From Bradyrhizobium arachidis (GTDB lineage: Bacteria > Pseudomonadota > Alphaproteobacteria > Rhizobiales > Xanthobacteraceae), in NCBI RefSeq assembly GCF_024758505.1, contig NZ_CP077970.1, forward strand, positions 1,302,001 to 1,366,000: 64,000 bases of DNA, written 5' to 3'. Position numbers and translations under genes: made by a program. Below, piece by piece: positions 29,930 to 39,523 of this stretch. Position 1 is the first letter of the stretch; the number at the start of each line of letters is the position of its first letter. The notes beneath the pieces are model-generated. The model was not told the origin of the DNA. It saw only the letters and a list, made by a program, of their open reading frames with translations, and did not search any database.

Positions 29930-30675
29930 CGCGTGCCATCGCCCTGGTCGATCTGGACGACACGCTGTTCCAGACGCTGCGCAAATGCCCGCCCGATTTG
30001 CCGGCCGACCGGTTGACGCCGCTGGGCTTCGCGCGCGACGGATCGCCGCTGAGCTATGCGACCCCGCGGCAGATGCAGTTCCTGGAATGGCTGGCCGATA
30101 CGACGCATCTCGTCCCCGTCACCGCCCGCAGCCTGGACGCATTGCGGAGGGCGCGCATTCCATTCCGCGCAGCGGTGTGCGCGCATGGCGGCGTCGTGCT
30201 GGATGACAGCGGTCAGGTCGACATGGACTGGGCTGCGACGATCGCCGACCGCGCCGCGCCCTTCGCGTCGCAGCTTGCTGGCCTGGCGGAGGCGATCAGG
30301 CGCAGGGCGCGCGACCGCGGCATCGCGGTCAACGCCCGTGTGCTGGTCGAGGACGCGCTGCCGCTCTACACCGTGGCCAAGCATGAAGATGCGGATGCCG
30401 CGGCACTTTTTGCGGTGGTCGACGCTGCCGTGCCGTCCTTGCCCAAGGGCTGGACGGACCACCGCAACGGCAACAACGTGGCGCTGACGCCACCCTATCT
30501 GGGCAAGGCCCATGCGGTGGCATATATCCTACCCGGCCTCCGCGCACGCTTCCCTGATGCGCCGGTGATCGGCATCGGCGACAGCCGCACCGATGCGCCC
30601 TTCATGGGCCTTTGCGATTTCGCCATGATGCCCACCCGTTCGCAGCTGGCCGGCGGCATGTTCCATGCGGACTGA
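29926..30675 (+). CDS. HAD-family hydrolase of the ter-type module
   Basis: A protein of 249 residues with HAD motif I (ALVDLDDTLFQT), motif II (VPVTARSLDAL) and motif IV (VIGIGDSRTDAPFMGL). It resembles Cof/sucrose-phosphatase-like HADs and is probably a phosphatase for the product of the flanking PRTases. The start overlaps the upstream stop (ATGA), and its 3' end overlaps the next gene by 11 bp, so the three genes are translationally coupled. Confidence 0.85.
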   Translation: MTRAIALVDLDDTLFQTLRKCPPDLPADRLTPLGFARDGSPLSYATPRQMQFLEWLADTTHLVPVTARSLDALRRARIPFRAAVCAHGGVVLDDSGQVDMDWAATIADRAAPFASQLAGLAEAIRRRARDRGIAVNARVLVEDALPLYTVAKHEDADAAALFAVVDAAVPSLPKGWTDHRNGNNVALTPPYLGKAHAVAYILPGLRARFPDAPVIGIGDSRTDAPFMGLCDFAMMPTRSQLAGGMFHAD

Positions 30676-31759
30676 GGTCGCGCCCCCGTTCTCGGGCAGC
30701 TACGACCCGGCCGACGTCACCTTCCTGCTCAAGCCAGTGGTAATGGCCCCGACTTCCGTCGCCGAAAAGGAAGCGGCGATCCAGTCCGGCCGCCACCACT
30801 ATTCGGAGATGATCGCGCCGGAGAGGGTGCCGGACGACAGCTATCTATCCCTCTATCACGCCGCGCTTGCGCGGAACGGTGCCCGCCTGGCGCAGGATGT
30901 CGCCACCCTCGCTGCGCAGCTCGCCGCACGCAGGCCGGGGCGCGAGCTGGTAATCGTCTCGCTGGCGCGTGCGGGGACGCCGATCGGCGTCTTGCTCGCG
31001 CGGACCTTGCGGGCGCACGGACATCGCGCAGCCCATTATTCAATCAGCATTATCCGCGATCGGGGTGTCGACCGCGTCGCGCTCGCGCATATCGCCGGCC
31101 GGCACGATCCGCGCGACGCGGTGTTTGTCGATGGCTGGACCGGCAAGGGCGCGATTGCCGGCGAACTTCGCGCGGCCCTGGCCAATGCGCCATTCGGCTT
31201 CACACCGGACTTAGCCGTGATTGCTGACCCTGCAGGACAGGCAGACATCGCCGCGACGGCGGATGATTATCTGATCGCCTCGGGCTTGCTGAACGGCATC
31301 GTTTCGGGCCTGGTCAGTCGCTCGATCCTCAACGCCGCGTTGGTGGGGCCGGGCGATTTCCACGCCTGTGTCACCTACCCGCAATATGCCGGTGCTGATC
31401 TCTCACGTGCCTTCGTGGACACGATCGCGCCGTTGGCCGCTGCGGCGATACCGCAACGGGTAGACGGGCACGGCGCCCGCCGAGCGGCGCTGAAACAGGA
31501 ATGCGAGGCGATGATGCGGCAGTTGCTGGCGGAAAGCGGAACGCGTGACCGCAACCGGATCAAGCCCGGCATAGCCGAAGCGACGCGCGCCCTGCTGCGG
31601 CGGGTGCCGGAACGGCTGCTGGTTCGCGATTTCGAGGACGCCGATGTGGGGCACTTGCTCCATCTCGCCGCCGCGCATGCCATTCCGGTCGATACGCTGG
31701 GCGGGGAATCGCAGTATCGCGCGGTCGCAATTATCCGTAGCCTGGGCGACGACGCATGA
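30665..31759 (+). CDS. StiP/PRTase_1-family protein of the ter-type module
   Basis: A protein of 364 residues: GSYDPADVTFLLKPVVM, VAEKEAAIQSGRHHYSEMI, LVIVSLARAGTPIGVLLART, AVFVDGWTGKGAIAGELRA. This matches the family once annotated as 'cysteine protease StiP' and now considered a phosphoribosyltransferase (VDGWTGKG resembles a PRPP loop). It normally sits beside TRSP, HAD, ATP-grasp and TerD genes; only the first two are present here. An IS256-family fragment begins ~37 bp downstream, so further genes may have been lost. Confidence 0.82.
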   Translation: MRTEVAPPFSGSYDPADVTFLLKPVVMAPTSVAEKEAAIQSGRHHYSEMIAPERVPDDSYLSLYHAALARNGARLAQDVATLAAQLAARRPGRELVIVSLARAGTPIGVLLARTLRAHGHRAAHYSISIIRDRGVDRVALAHIAGRHDPRDAVFVDGWTGKGAIAGELRAALANAPFGFTPDLAVIADPAGQADIAATADDYLIASGLLNGIVSGLVSRSILNAALVGPGDFHACVTYPQYAGADLSRAFVDTIAPLAAAAIPQRVDGHGARRAALKQECEAMMRQLLAESGTRDRNRIKPGIAEATRALLRRVPERLLVRDFEDADVGHLLHLAAAHAIPVDTLGGESQYRAVAIIRSLGDDA

Positions 31760-31795
31760 GCCGGGTTTCCGCCCTCGGCCCTTGGCGCCCTCACA

Positions 31796-32394
31796 GATGC
31801 CAAGGAGGACAAATCCGGCTGGTCATCGTTTCTGCGGCATCTCGTCGATCGCGGTCTTAAGGGCGTGCAGTTGGTCGTTTCCGATGCGTGCCGAGGCCTT
31901 GTCGAAAGCGTTGCGGATTATCTGCCGGAGGCCCGCTATCAACGCTGCATGGTGCATTTTTATCGCAATGTCTTCAGCCGCGTGCCGTCGACCCGGGTCC
32001 GCGAGGTGAGCCACATGCTCAAGGCCATTCATGCCCAGGAGAGCCGCGCCGCGGCCGACGAGAAAGCCAGGACCGTCATCGCGGATCTGCGGGCAAGCCG
32101 TATGGCCAAAGCTGCTGATCTCGTCGAGCAGGCGGTTCACGAGACGCTCGCCTACTATGCCTTTCCGGACATCCATTGGCGGAAGATTCGAACGAACAAT
32201 CCGCTCGAGCGCATCATGAAGGAGATCCGGCGACGAACCCGTGTCGTCGGCGCCTTCCCCGACGGCCAATCCTGTCTCAACTTGGCGGCGGCCCGGCTGC
32301 GGCTATTGCCGGAACGGCGTGGTCGACGAAATGCTACATGAACATGAAGCCTCTCTACCAACCACAGACCATGCAAACCGGAGCCGTCGCCTGA
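31796..32394 (+). mobile_element. IS256-family transposase remnant
   Basis: The frame from about 31796 reads DAKEDKSGWSSFLRHLVDRG, LKGVQLVVSDACRGLVESVA, CMVHFYRNVFSRVP, and RTNNPLERIMKEIRRRTRVV. These are the DDE transposase core and C-terminal region of the IS256/mutator family. The N-terminal third is missing, and a frameshift near 32290 separates the last ~30 residues. The element is inactive. Confidence 0.85.
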
Positions 32395-33026
32395 AGAATG
32401 TGCGAAAGAATCTGGACACTACCAGATTGCAGACCAACACGGTTGCCGTGCTTTGACGTTCCGAGCCTGTTTTGATCAATACCTCAAATTGATCAGCCGC
32501 TAACGTCTGTGTACAGCGGAGCATTATCGAGTATTGGGCTATATAGTAGGACTTGCCAGGCGCATCGATTATCCAATCGCCGCTAGGCGATTGTCTCGCC
32601 GAACCGCGATCGCTCCGTCTCCGCAACCCCGACCAGCTCCGACGGAGCAATCGCAACCGGCCTGCCACTGGACGGAAAGAATGTCAGCTTGACAAAACAC
32701 CCCGCAATTGAAGGGCCGGCTGACATCCATCGATCTTTACACCTTTCGCCATTCGCCGCTGACGTTGGTCGATGAGGGCTCACTTGCTCGGTCGCCAGCT
32801 TGATCTCTTCAACGCAAAAGCCGCCATATGGCGGCTTTTGCGGTATGCTTCATCACCTTTGCCGTATCGCCTTTGCTAATAATACTGCGTGGTTGCCCAC
32901 GGGTTGCCCAAAAAGTGATAAAGTCTGACTAATCCCGGCTAACTTGAGTACGATTGAAAGCGTCCGATTCGTGGCTCTACTTCTAGTCTTTCGTTCTTTT
33001 TGCTCCATTTCCAAGCTCAAATCAAA
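32395..33026. other. Non-coding stretch between IS256 remnant and att-like site
   Basis: I find no gene. A perfect hairpin lies at 32814-32841. GTCAGCTTGACAAAAC near 32682 only loosely recalls a tts box. Confidence 0.5.
32814..32841. terminator. 28-bp perfect palindrome, terminator-like
   Basis: GCAAAAGCCGCCAT is followed directly by its reverse complement ATGGCGGCTTTTGC. The T-rich arm after a GC-rich stem fits a bidirectional factor-independent terminator, although no intact gene ends close by. Confidence 0.65.
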
Positions 33027-33061
33027 GCTCGCAGATCAGGGTTCGATTCCCCGTAGGGTCA
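33027..33061 (+). other. tRNA 3'-end remnant, candidate attachment site
   Basis: The segment contains GGGTTCGATTCCCCGTAGGG, a T-arm and acceptor-like 3' end of a tRNA, without a matching 5' half and with CCA replaced by ACA. It lies next to a tyrosine integrase gene (33.1-34.1 kb), as att sites of tRNA-targeting islands do. The isoacceptor cannot be assigned. Confidence 0.5.
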
Positions 33062-33113
33062 CAAGACAGATGGTCTACGTTTCTCGCGCGATGTCATGAT
33101 TTCGTCGCTAGAA

Positions 33114-34131
33114 TCAAGCGTATTCTGTCGCAGAGGCTTTTTGACGTGCCTCGCTCCTTTGGATCTCCTGCCATCGGTTGCCTACCGGTTGCCCAGAATC
33201 CGTCGCCATCATTGTCTTTGGGTTCAGCATTTCGATGGCTGTCCGGAGCGTGGACGGTGCCACATGGGCGTATCTCATGGTTGTTGTTATGGTGGAATGT
33301 CCCATCAATTCCTTGATAGCCGGGAGTGGCACTCCGCGCATTGCTAGGTGAGAAGCAAACGTGTGGCGAAGCGTGTGCCAGCCGATGGTTCTAAACCCAG
33401 CCTTCCTACAGAGTTTGCGGATCGCGTAGTGCATTCGGTAGTTAGTGAACGGGCGCCCCTCCGAGCCTCGGAACACGTACCCGGTATCCTTCTTACGCCG
33501 GTAAAGCATCGTGTACACATCAATGTCGAGCGGTATATGCCGCGTGCGGTTGTTCTTTGGCGCAACGAGCGTCTTCCCACGATCATCGTATGAATGTCTC
33601 ACCGCAACGGTGCGCGTGAGCCAATCGAGAGATGACCACTGAAGGCCCCTGAGCTCTCCTTGCCGCATACCTGTCCGCAGCGCCGTCAGAACCAGCTCGC
33701 GCACTAGGCCATTCGCCTGGGAGAGGAGCAACTCACACTCTTCGGGCGAAAGATAATCAATCTCGGGCAACGCCCTTTTTGGCCATTTGATCTTCGGTGG
33801 CGCTTCCTCAAGCTCAAGCCACTCATATGCGGTGAGCAAGCACTTGTTTCAGGCGATTGGTGATCGTCTTGTTTGTGTACCCTTCCTGGACCTGCTGAGC
33901 TTTATAACGTTCGATGTCATGCCCCTTAATTTGTCCCACCGGCTTGCGACCAAAGAACGGGAGCAGAGACGAAGACAGAATGTACTTCTTCGACAGTTGC
34001 TCAGAATACTTGTTGTTCGGTCTTACATAGTCCTCAAACCATTTCACCGCGAACTCGGCAAAGGTCAGGTCCTTCGACCGTAGCGCTCCGATATCTATCG
34101 AATCTCCTGCTAGGTAAAGCCGCCGAGGCAT
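33114..34131 (-). pseudogene. Frameshifted tyrosine recombinase (phage-type integrase)
   Basis: The N-terminal SAM-like domain (LTFAEFAVKWFEDYVRPNNK, GQIKGHDIERYKAQQVQEGY, TNKTITNRLK) is separated by a frameshift near 33830 from the catalytic part. The latter is complete: TGMRQGELRGL, WHTLRHTFASHLAMRG, and LMGHSTITTTMRYAH with the Arg, His-x-x-Arg, His and Tyr residues. It is a single-shift gene next to a tRNA remnant, so it may be a recently inactivated island integrase. A sequencing error could also explain the shift. Confidence 0.82.
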
Positions 34132-34842
34132 CGGAAGGAGAACAGAGATTTGGCGAGCCGGTCATCAACCGAGTATTGGAAAAGTTCAGTGAGGACGCTT
34201 GGAATGAGCGCGTCGAGGAGCTGAATGTCAAATATGCAAAGGCAGAGATCGATTCAGTAAAGCGGATTCTGTTGAGCTTCCGACCTTGGTTCAAGGCGGC
34301 AGACTTCTACGTGCAGGCAAGAAGCAAAGACGCCGATCCGAACATTAAAGCGCAGAGAACCTGACCTGTCGAGTGCTGGCCTTCGTCAGTTACGTGAACA
34401 CTGGGCCTACCGGGGCGACCTAAATTTCGACCCGACTGCATGGATGGTCATTCATCGCGCGCTCTGGCCCCAGTTGCGATTGGGGCGCATTCAACCAAAT
34501 CCGGCGACGCTCAAGGCCACGGAGCACCGAAGAGGCTCCGTTCGTCCGCGAGATGGCGGGCAGGTCTGATGATCTAGGGCCTATTGGGGCCTAGCCATGC
34601 CACTCGCCATCGGCTCCACCGCCCAGACGTTCAGAAAAACACTTTGCTCTTCAACAAGTTCTGCCGGTCGGGCAGCAGAAAATAGCACGGGACGTCAGGA
34701 CCACACGACTTGGCAAGTCCGCCAAAATGTCTTCGTCCGCGCGGCATGCGAGCTGAACATCCCGGCGTCCACCGCATCCCCGCTCTCGACGTTCGTGCCG
34801 ATCGCGAGTGGTGCCGTCTTGGGGTGTCCGAGGACCTCTTTG
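34132..34842 (+). other. Accessory stretch with a small frame of unknown nature
   Basis: A frame from about 34153 to 34364 gives VINRVLEKFSEDAWNERVEE and KRILLSFRPWFKAADFYVQA. A second one at about 34380-34570 gives LREHWAYRGDLNFDPTAWMV and IHRALWPQLRLGRIQPNPAT. Neither has a ribosome site or a known match; both look like remnants of island genes. Confidence 0.3.
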
Positions 34843-35010
34843 GCGGCGAGTTTTGGCGCCGGTCGTTCCGTCCGCGCGCAAGTCTATGAAAGGTCCCTTC
34901 CCAAGAAGGGTGCCGCAAGCCCCGCTCGGCAGGTCGCGTCAATCGAATCGCATTTGACGAACGTTGAAGCGAACATTCGGCGACAACTCTGACAGCGAAG
35001 TTGTTGGGGT
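34843..35010 (+). repeat. Hsp20 remnant, copy A of a duplicated segment
   Basis: Codons for LFGGEFWRRSFRPRASL are the N-terminal scrap of a small heat-shock (Hsp20) gene, which then hits a stop. About 170 bp here match 48050-48231 with a handful of substitutions and a small indel. The segment is a duplicated pseudogene piece. Confidence 0.65.
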
Positions 35011-35251
35011 TTACGAAGAGTCGTTCAGCGCCAAAGAACCTCCCACAGTTCGGTGAGATGCTCGCTCAGATCGAAAAGGCGCAGCCCTCGAAATCATCGC
35101 GTGCTGCCAGGCGCCACTAGCTTCGGTGGTCAGCCTGCCACAAGCCAAGCACGCTAAGTTGTATCGCTGAGAACGAAAGCCGGGTACCTACCAGTAATGG
35201 TGGGCAGTTAAACCACAGCCGACGTCTAAACTGGTCACTCAGGCCGTATGG

Positions 35252-35578
35252 ATGTATGTGGGAGAGACCAGAGTGGCCAGACTCGCACGCATTCGTTGCA
35301 TCAACAAGACCGACAGGATGAACCCCCACGAGAGGGTTAGAAGTGTCGGCGGAGTATATTCAAACGGAACTCAATGGAAGCAATCCGTAGGTCAAACGAT
35401 CCGAGACATCGAAAGCGGAGAATGGGAGCTCTATGTCGAAGAAGGCGGCCTCACTGCTGGCGTGGTGGTGGCAAAACACAATGGGCTCAAGTACATCAAG
35501 ACAACGGTGGATGGCATTCAGCCGGACAATCTTCTTTCGCTCCCCGAGTGCCCGGGAGTGTCGCGGTCGACGCCTTAG
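35252..35578 (+). CDS. DUF3892-family protein
   Basis: About 95-108 residues depending on the start. The family pattern is visible: RIRCINKTDRMNPHERVRSV, GGVYSNGTQW, QTIRDIESGEWELYVEEGG, and LKYIKTTVDGIQPDNLLSLP followed by EC. DUF3892 proteins are small and of unknown function, frequent in mobile regions. A decayed second copy is at 50.3 kb. Confidence 0.75.
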   Translation: MYVGETRVARLARIRCINKTDRMNPHERVRSVGGVYSNGTQWKQSVGQTIRDIESGEWELYVEEGGLTAGVVVAKHNGLKYIKTTVDGIQPDNLLSLPECPGVSRSTP

Positions 35579-35652
35579 CGACAAAACGAGTCGTGAGTGC
35601 GATAAGCCGCACACGGCGCGCAGTTGCCTTGAAGCAAGTTTGGCCGCGCGCC

Positions 35653-35933
35653 GTGTGCGAGTCCGAAGGTGCCCATCCAGTAAAGTGACATACTCTCGCC
35701 GGATGATATGCCACTACGGCCCTTCGGATGACGCCATCATGATCGCGCAAGCTGACGGCAAGCTGACGGAGAGGGCGGCACAAGTTGCGCCCATTGCTAA
35801 GGTCGTTGCATCGCCAGCTACGTAACCGTCCAGTGAAGCTTTCAATTGCCGACAAATGCTTGATTCGATGGCGGTAGTCCTGACGGGGTGTGAGCTGGTT
35901 CACTGCAAGCTTGAATATTTGCCAACCGACGTA
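35653..35933. repeat. 281-bp direct repeat, copy A
   Basis: The segment from GTGTGCGAGTCCGAAGG to GCCAACCGACGTA recurs at 48349-48629 in the same orientation. I count only two differences (CCACTACGG/CCACTGCGG and CCGTCCAGTG/CCGTCCGGTG). No gene is evident inside. The near-identity over 12.7 kb points to a recent duplication and a site for deletion by recombination. Confidence 0.92.
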
Positions 35934-35940
35934 CTTAATC

Positions 35941-36276
35941 TCAGCACAGATTGCCTCCCGTTCCTCGGCATCCGTTTCGTAGCACGTGTAGGAAACGGCA
36001 TTGATTGGCGATGTTCGACCGGCAGTGATTGGCCGCTTGTCCGGCGTGCGATGCGTGTTGTGTGCGACGAGGCGGACCACCACACGCTTCGCAGAAGCCC
36101 TGGTCCTGGTCGGGCTCCATGTCGGCGGTGTGGTTGCACCCTTCACTCATGCAGATCGCGGGGCTCGCGCCATTGAGGAGAGCTGCCAGCAGAAGATCGT
36201 CAAGGTCTTGGAAGCCTCGCTGGTCGCAAAGCGTCATCAGCTTTTGAGCTTTTTGGGAAAGAGCAATATTGGACAT
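35941..36276 (-). CDS. Small Cys-rich protein, probably zinc-binding
   Basis: This encodes 111 residues from an ATG at 36276. The start is helical (SNIALSQKAQKLMTLCDQRG, FQDLDDLLLAALLN), then comes a four-Cys cluster CMSEGCNHTADMEPDQDQGF followed by CEACGG, spaced CxxxxC...CxxC like a zinc ribbon. Related short proteins I recall from rhizobia end soon after the last Cys; here the tail is unusual and may follow a frameshift. The 281-bp repeat starts 7 bp beyond its stop. Confidence 0.55.
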   Translation of the reverse strand: MSNIALSQKAQKLMTLCDQRGFQDLDDLLLAALLNGASPAICMSEGCNHTADMEPDQDQGFCEACGGPPRRTQHASHAGQAANHCRSNIANQCRFLHVLRNGCRGTGGNLC

Positions 36277-36509
36277 CGTGTCCTCCTCGCTGCGGGCACC
36301 CGAACCATTCGGATGCTCGATCGCGAGGCGGACGCCGAGCGTCCATCACTGGGCCGGGATTTAGAGTAAATGCCCAATCGACCGTATGGATGCTCGTCGC
36401 GGCGGCAGCGCAGTATGTAGCGATGGGTCCGGACTTATGCATCGCAGCAAAGCAAACAATATTCGATCACTTCGTACGCGCTGCCGAGTTGACACGAGTT
36501 CGCCTAGCT

Positions 36510-37523
36510 TTACATTTCTGGACCTGAAATGCGGGTCAGCATCTTCACGTGCGGTCCCGCCCGTTTGAAGATCGGCTCCCAAAAGGCATAGGCCTTCTCG
36601 GCGAAACTCGCGCTTACGGTGAACTTCGTGAGCGCCCCCCGATATGCGGCCTGTCGCCGGCAGCCCTGCCCCTCGACAAGGTGCCAGATGAATTGAGCGA
36701 CCTGGCGCGCGTACGTGCTCGGACGACCTCGGTGGTTGGGTACGATCTCTAGCCGCATGGTCCCGGTGTCGCGCGTCTCCGGTTCGGTGATATTGGCAAG
36801 CCAGATGAAGATTGATGGATCAATGCTCGCGGCATAGCCGTCGCGCTTGAGCTGCTGATTGATCATAGAGAACGCGCTGGCGGCTTCTCTGAAGCATTCG
36901 CTCAGGATGAAGTTCGCCTGATTCTCCAGCTTGCCGCTCCGAAGATCGTCCAGCAATCTGACCGCCTCATCAGTGAGCCGCCGCATGTATCGCGGTTGCG
37001 GCTGCCCTGCGCTGTCGGCTGGTTCCTTCTGCACCGCGCGGAACTCCGTTGCGGCTCCTTTGAGAACGGTCATAAAATTGCTTTCAAGATTGGAGCCGCC
37101 GATCTCTTTCGACGCCGCTTCGCCTCCCACCCGTGTCTCTACGGGGTCCTTTGCATGGTCCAACGCAGTATTCAGGCTGGGTTTGATGTTTTCAAAAGCT
37201 CTGTTTTGATAATCCTCGGCAATCTTCACCATCATCTCGGTGGTAGTATCGGAATCTAGGAGTTCGTCCTTGCGCGGCGCGGCCGCATTCCGAGATTCAA
37301 GCACCGCAACGGGACTCGGAGCCATCGCTTGCCTTGCAAGGATTGTTTGATCAGACGTCTTCTCGCCTGTGTGATCCGATCGCGGATTGGAAGCAGCAAT
37401 CCCGCTGGACAACACAAACAGGCCATCGTCAACGGCTCGGCTCGCCGCCGCGGTAAGCTCCACGAGCGAGCGTCGCGCACAACGCGTTTGGCTAGCACGC
37501 CGCCTTTTTTGCGTGTGGCTCAT
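36510..37523 (-). CDS. ParA-associated protein of unknown function
   Basis: A protein of 337 residues; the first ~110 are polar and disordered. The rest is helical: RYMRRLTDEAVRLLDDLRSG, QANFILSECFREAASAFSMI, RGRPSTYARQVAQFIWHLVE, and a basic end. It overlaps the upstream parA by 32 bp, so it may start internally. The pairing suggests a partition or positioning partner, but I see no ParB HTH or CTP-binding motif (GxRR). The function is unknown. Confidence 0.6.
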   Translation of the reverse strand: MSHTQKRRRASQTRCARRSLVELTAAASRAVDDGLFVLSSGIAASNPRSDHTGEKTSDQTILARQAMAPSPVAVLESRNAAAPRKDELLDSDTTTEMMVKIAEDYQNRAFENIKPSLNTALDHAKDPVETRVGGEAASKEIGGSNLESNFMTVLKGAATEFRAVQKEPADSAGQPQPRYMRRLTDEAVRLLDDLRSGKLENQANFILSECFREAASAFSMINQQLKRDGYAASIDPSIFIWLANITEPETRDTGTMRLEIVPNHRGRPSTYARQVAQFIWHLVEGQGCRRQAAYRGALTKFTVSASFAEKAYAFWEPIFKRAGPHVKMLTRISGPEM

Positions 37524-38178
37524 GATCTAACGATCCCTCGACAAGCTTTTTCAAGACCCAGCGCCACAGCTCACGAACTTCCTCCGAGGCTCTTCCCTCT
37601 TGTGCAAACTCGGTCACGCCCAATCCAGTCCCCAGCGCGTCCTGGTGGTCGTTGCGCTGTCCGACGTAAGGAAGCGCTAGCACGCCGAGCGAATTGAGCG
37701 AAGTTGCAGCTTCGCTCAAACGGCAGCCCCGCGGCGGGGTCTGATTGAGGACGAACGCAAATCGGCGATTGAACCTACGAATAGCAACCAGCGTCGGTAT
37801 TGCAGCTTCGATGTCGGCGGGACTCGGACGCGTCGGGATCAGGCAAAGATCGGCCTTCGTGATGGCGTGCGCGGCCAGCGCATTGTTCGTGGCGGCAGTA
37901 TCGATGATCGCAAGCCAGATCCCCTCAGCTTCGAGGCGGACCAGCGCCCTTTCTATCTCGGCAGAATCGGCGACCCGAACGACCCGCGGAAAGGGATTGC
38001 CGCGCCGCTCCTTCCATTTTGAAATCGTGCCCTGTGGATCAGCCTCGACAAATGCGACGCGCTCCCCGTTCTCCATTGCCGCGACTGCAAGTCCGACGGC
38101 CAGCGTGCTCTTGCCGCTTCCGCCTTTCTGGGTGACCAGAGCAAGGACGTACATCTCCTGCGCATCCCGGATAAGCAA
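37492..38178 (-). CDS. ParA/MinD-type ATPase
   Basis: 220-228 residues: either a TTG at 38178 or the ATG at 38154, which begins MYVLALVTQKGGSGKST. The deviant Walker A KGGSGKST, VAFVEADPQGTISKWKERR, LAIIDTAATNNALAAHAITK and LIPTRPSPADIEAAIPTL are ParA hallmarks. Such single ParA proteins are common on rhizobial islands. It is the intact relative of the fragment at 10.8 kb. Role: DNA or cargo positioning with the downstream gene product. Confidence 0.85.
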   Translation of the reverse strand: MLIRDAQEMYVLALVTQKGGSGKSTLAVGLAVAAMENGERVAFVEADPQGTISKWKERRGNPFPRVVRVADSAEIERALVRLEAEGIWLAIIDTAATNNALAAHAITKADLCLIPTRPSPADIEAAIPTLVAIRRFNRRFAFVLNQTPPRGCRLSEAATSLNSLGVLALPYVGQRNDHQDALGTGLGVTEFAQEGRASEEVRELWRWVLKKLVEGSLDHEPHAKKAAC

Positions 38179-38696
38179 CTACATGAAACGCACGTGTCGT
38201 CGAAAAAATTGAGCCTACCGATCGATGACCTACCACTCCCCGTCGTGAATCGCATCAAGAGCGAGCGTGGAACTCACAACCAAATCAAGGCCATGCCACT
38301 AACGATATACCGCGCTATGCGTCGTCCAACGCCGGCCGGTCCAGACATTGAGCCACTCGCGGACATCCCACGGCCAAGCCCGAGCGTTTAAAGATGGCGC
38401 AAGGTCCGCTCGAGGTTGAGGGACCACTGGATGGAGACCGGAGAACTCTTCGGGGAGAAGGGCGAGCCTCCTCGATAAACTCGATCGGCGTCGGATAACA
38501 AGGGATCGCGGATCTCTCCGCGGCTCGTGCCTCGTCCGGGTGATGTCTCTCGTGGGTCATTTTCGACGGTTTCAGCGGAGATTGTCGGCTGGCTGATGTC
38601 CGCTTCTACCCCGTAAGCGTCCAACCGGGGACTGCCCGGAAGCGTTGCGTCTGGCCAGACCTCTGTGATTCAAGCTTCCAAACTGGGGCTCGAATC
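38179..38696. other. Region between parA and the IS5-type element
   Basis: A 65-codon frame at 38194-38391 (KKLSLPIDDLPLPVVNRIKS) overlaps the parA promoter region; it could be a remnant. The left end of the insertion sequence should lie near 38650-38690, but I could not fix an inverted repeat. Confidence 0.35.
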
Positions 38697-39464
38697 ATGC
38701 GCTACGAACTCGCCGATTATGAATGGATTGCCATCAAGCCCATGCTGCCGAACAAGCCGCGTGGCGTTCCTCGGGTTAACGACCGTCGTGTTCTCAATGG
38801 CATCTTCTGGGTCTTGCGCTCTGGAGCACCTTGGCGTGATCTGCCCGAGATGTTTGGTCCGTACACCACACAACCGCTTCGTCCGTTGGCGGCGGGCTGG
38901 TGTCTGGGGCCGCATCATAGACGCACTTGCTGCTGCCCACGATGCCGCTGTCCAAATGATCGACACCTCGATTGTCCGCATGCATCAGCGTGGAGCCTGC
39001 ATCACTAGGAATCGGCGCCAATCGATCGGAAGGTCACGCGGCGGCTTGACGAGTAAGATCCACGCGGTGGTCGATAGCAATGGTTTGCCGGTACGGTTGG
39101 CGTTGAGCCCCGGCGAGGCCCACGACGTTCGACTTGCCGGAAAACTGCTCTTTCGCCTGAAGCCCGGGTCAATGCTGCTTGCCGACCGTGGCTATGACGC
39201 CGACTGGATAAGAGAGCTGACATGAAAAAGGGGGGCGGGCCAACATCCCCCCGAAAAGCAATCGCGGCGTTCCGATCTGTTTCAGCCCGTACCTTTATCG
39301 CGGTCGCAACCAGGTCGAACGGTTCTTCAACAGGATCAAACAATGTCGTCGTGTGGCGACGCGCTACGACAGACTTGCGGGAAACTACCTCGCCTTCGTC
39401 CAACTCGCATCTATCCGGCTATGGCTGGCCGCGCGTTATGAGTCCACGCCCAAAAATTTCTGAA
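38697..39464 (+). mobile_element. IS5-family transposase remnant (IS427-like)
   Basis: The ORF starts MRYELADYEWIAIKPMLPNK, GIFWVLRSGAPWRDLPEMFG and shifts frame near 38867 to NRFVRWRRAGVWGRIIDALA, HQRGACITRNRRQSIGRSRG, and LLADRGYDADWIREL. A second shift at about 39225 leads to VERFFNRIKQCRRVATRYDR. IS427-type elements use one programmed shift; two shifts and an in-frame stop indicate decay. Confidence 0.85.
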
Positions 39465-39523
39465 TGAGAGTTGTGTTCACCAGTAAGTTGCACGACACTC
39501 AGGATATAACTAGGAGACGAATC

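Noticed and set aside
32675..32700. A third tts box
   Set aside because: GTCAGCTTGACAAAAC keeps only the first half of the pattern and no T3SS gene follows.
35496..36146. A 216-codon minus-strand frame covering the 281-bp repeat
   Set aside because: It overlaps the Cys-rich small gene in another frame and runs antisense through the DUF3892 gene; a likely chance frame.
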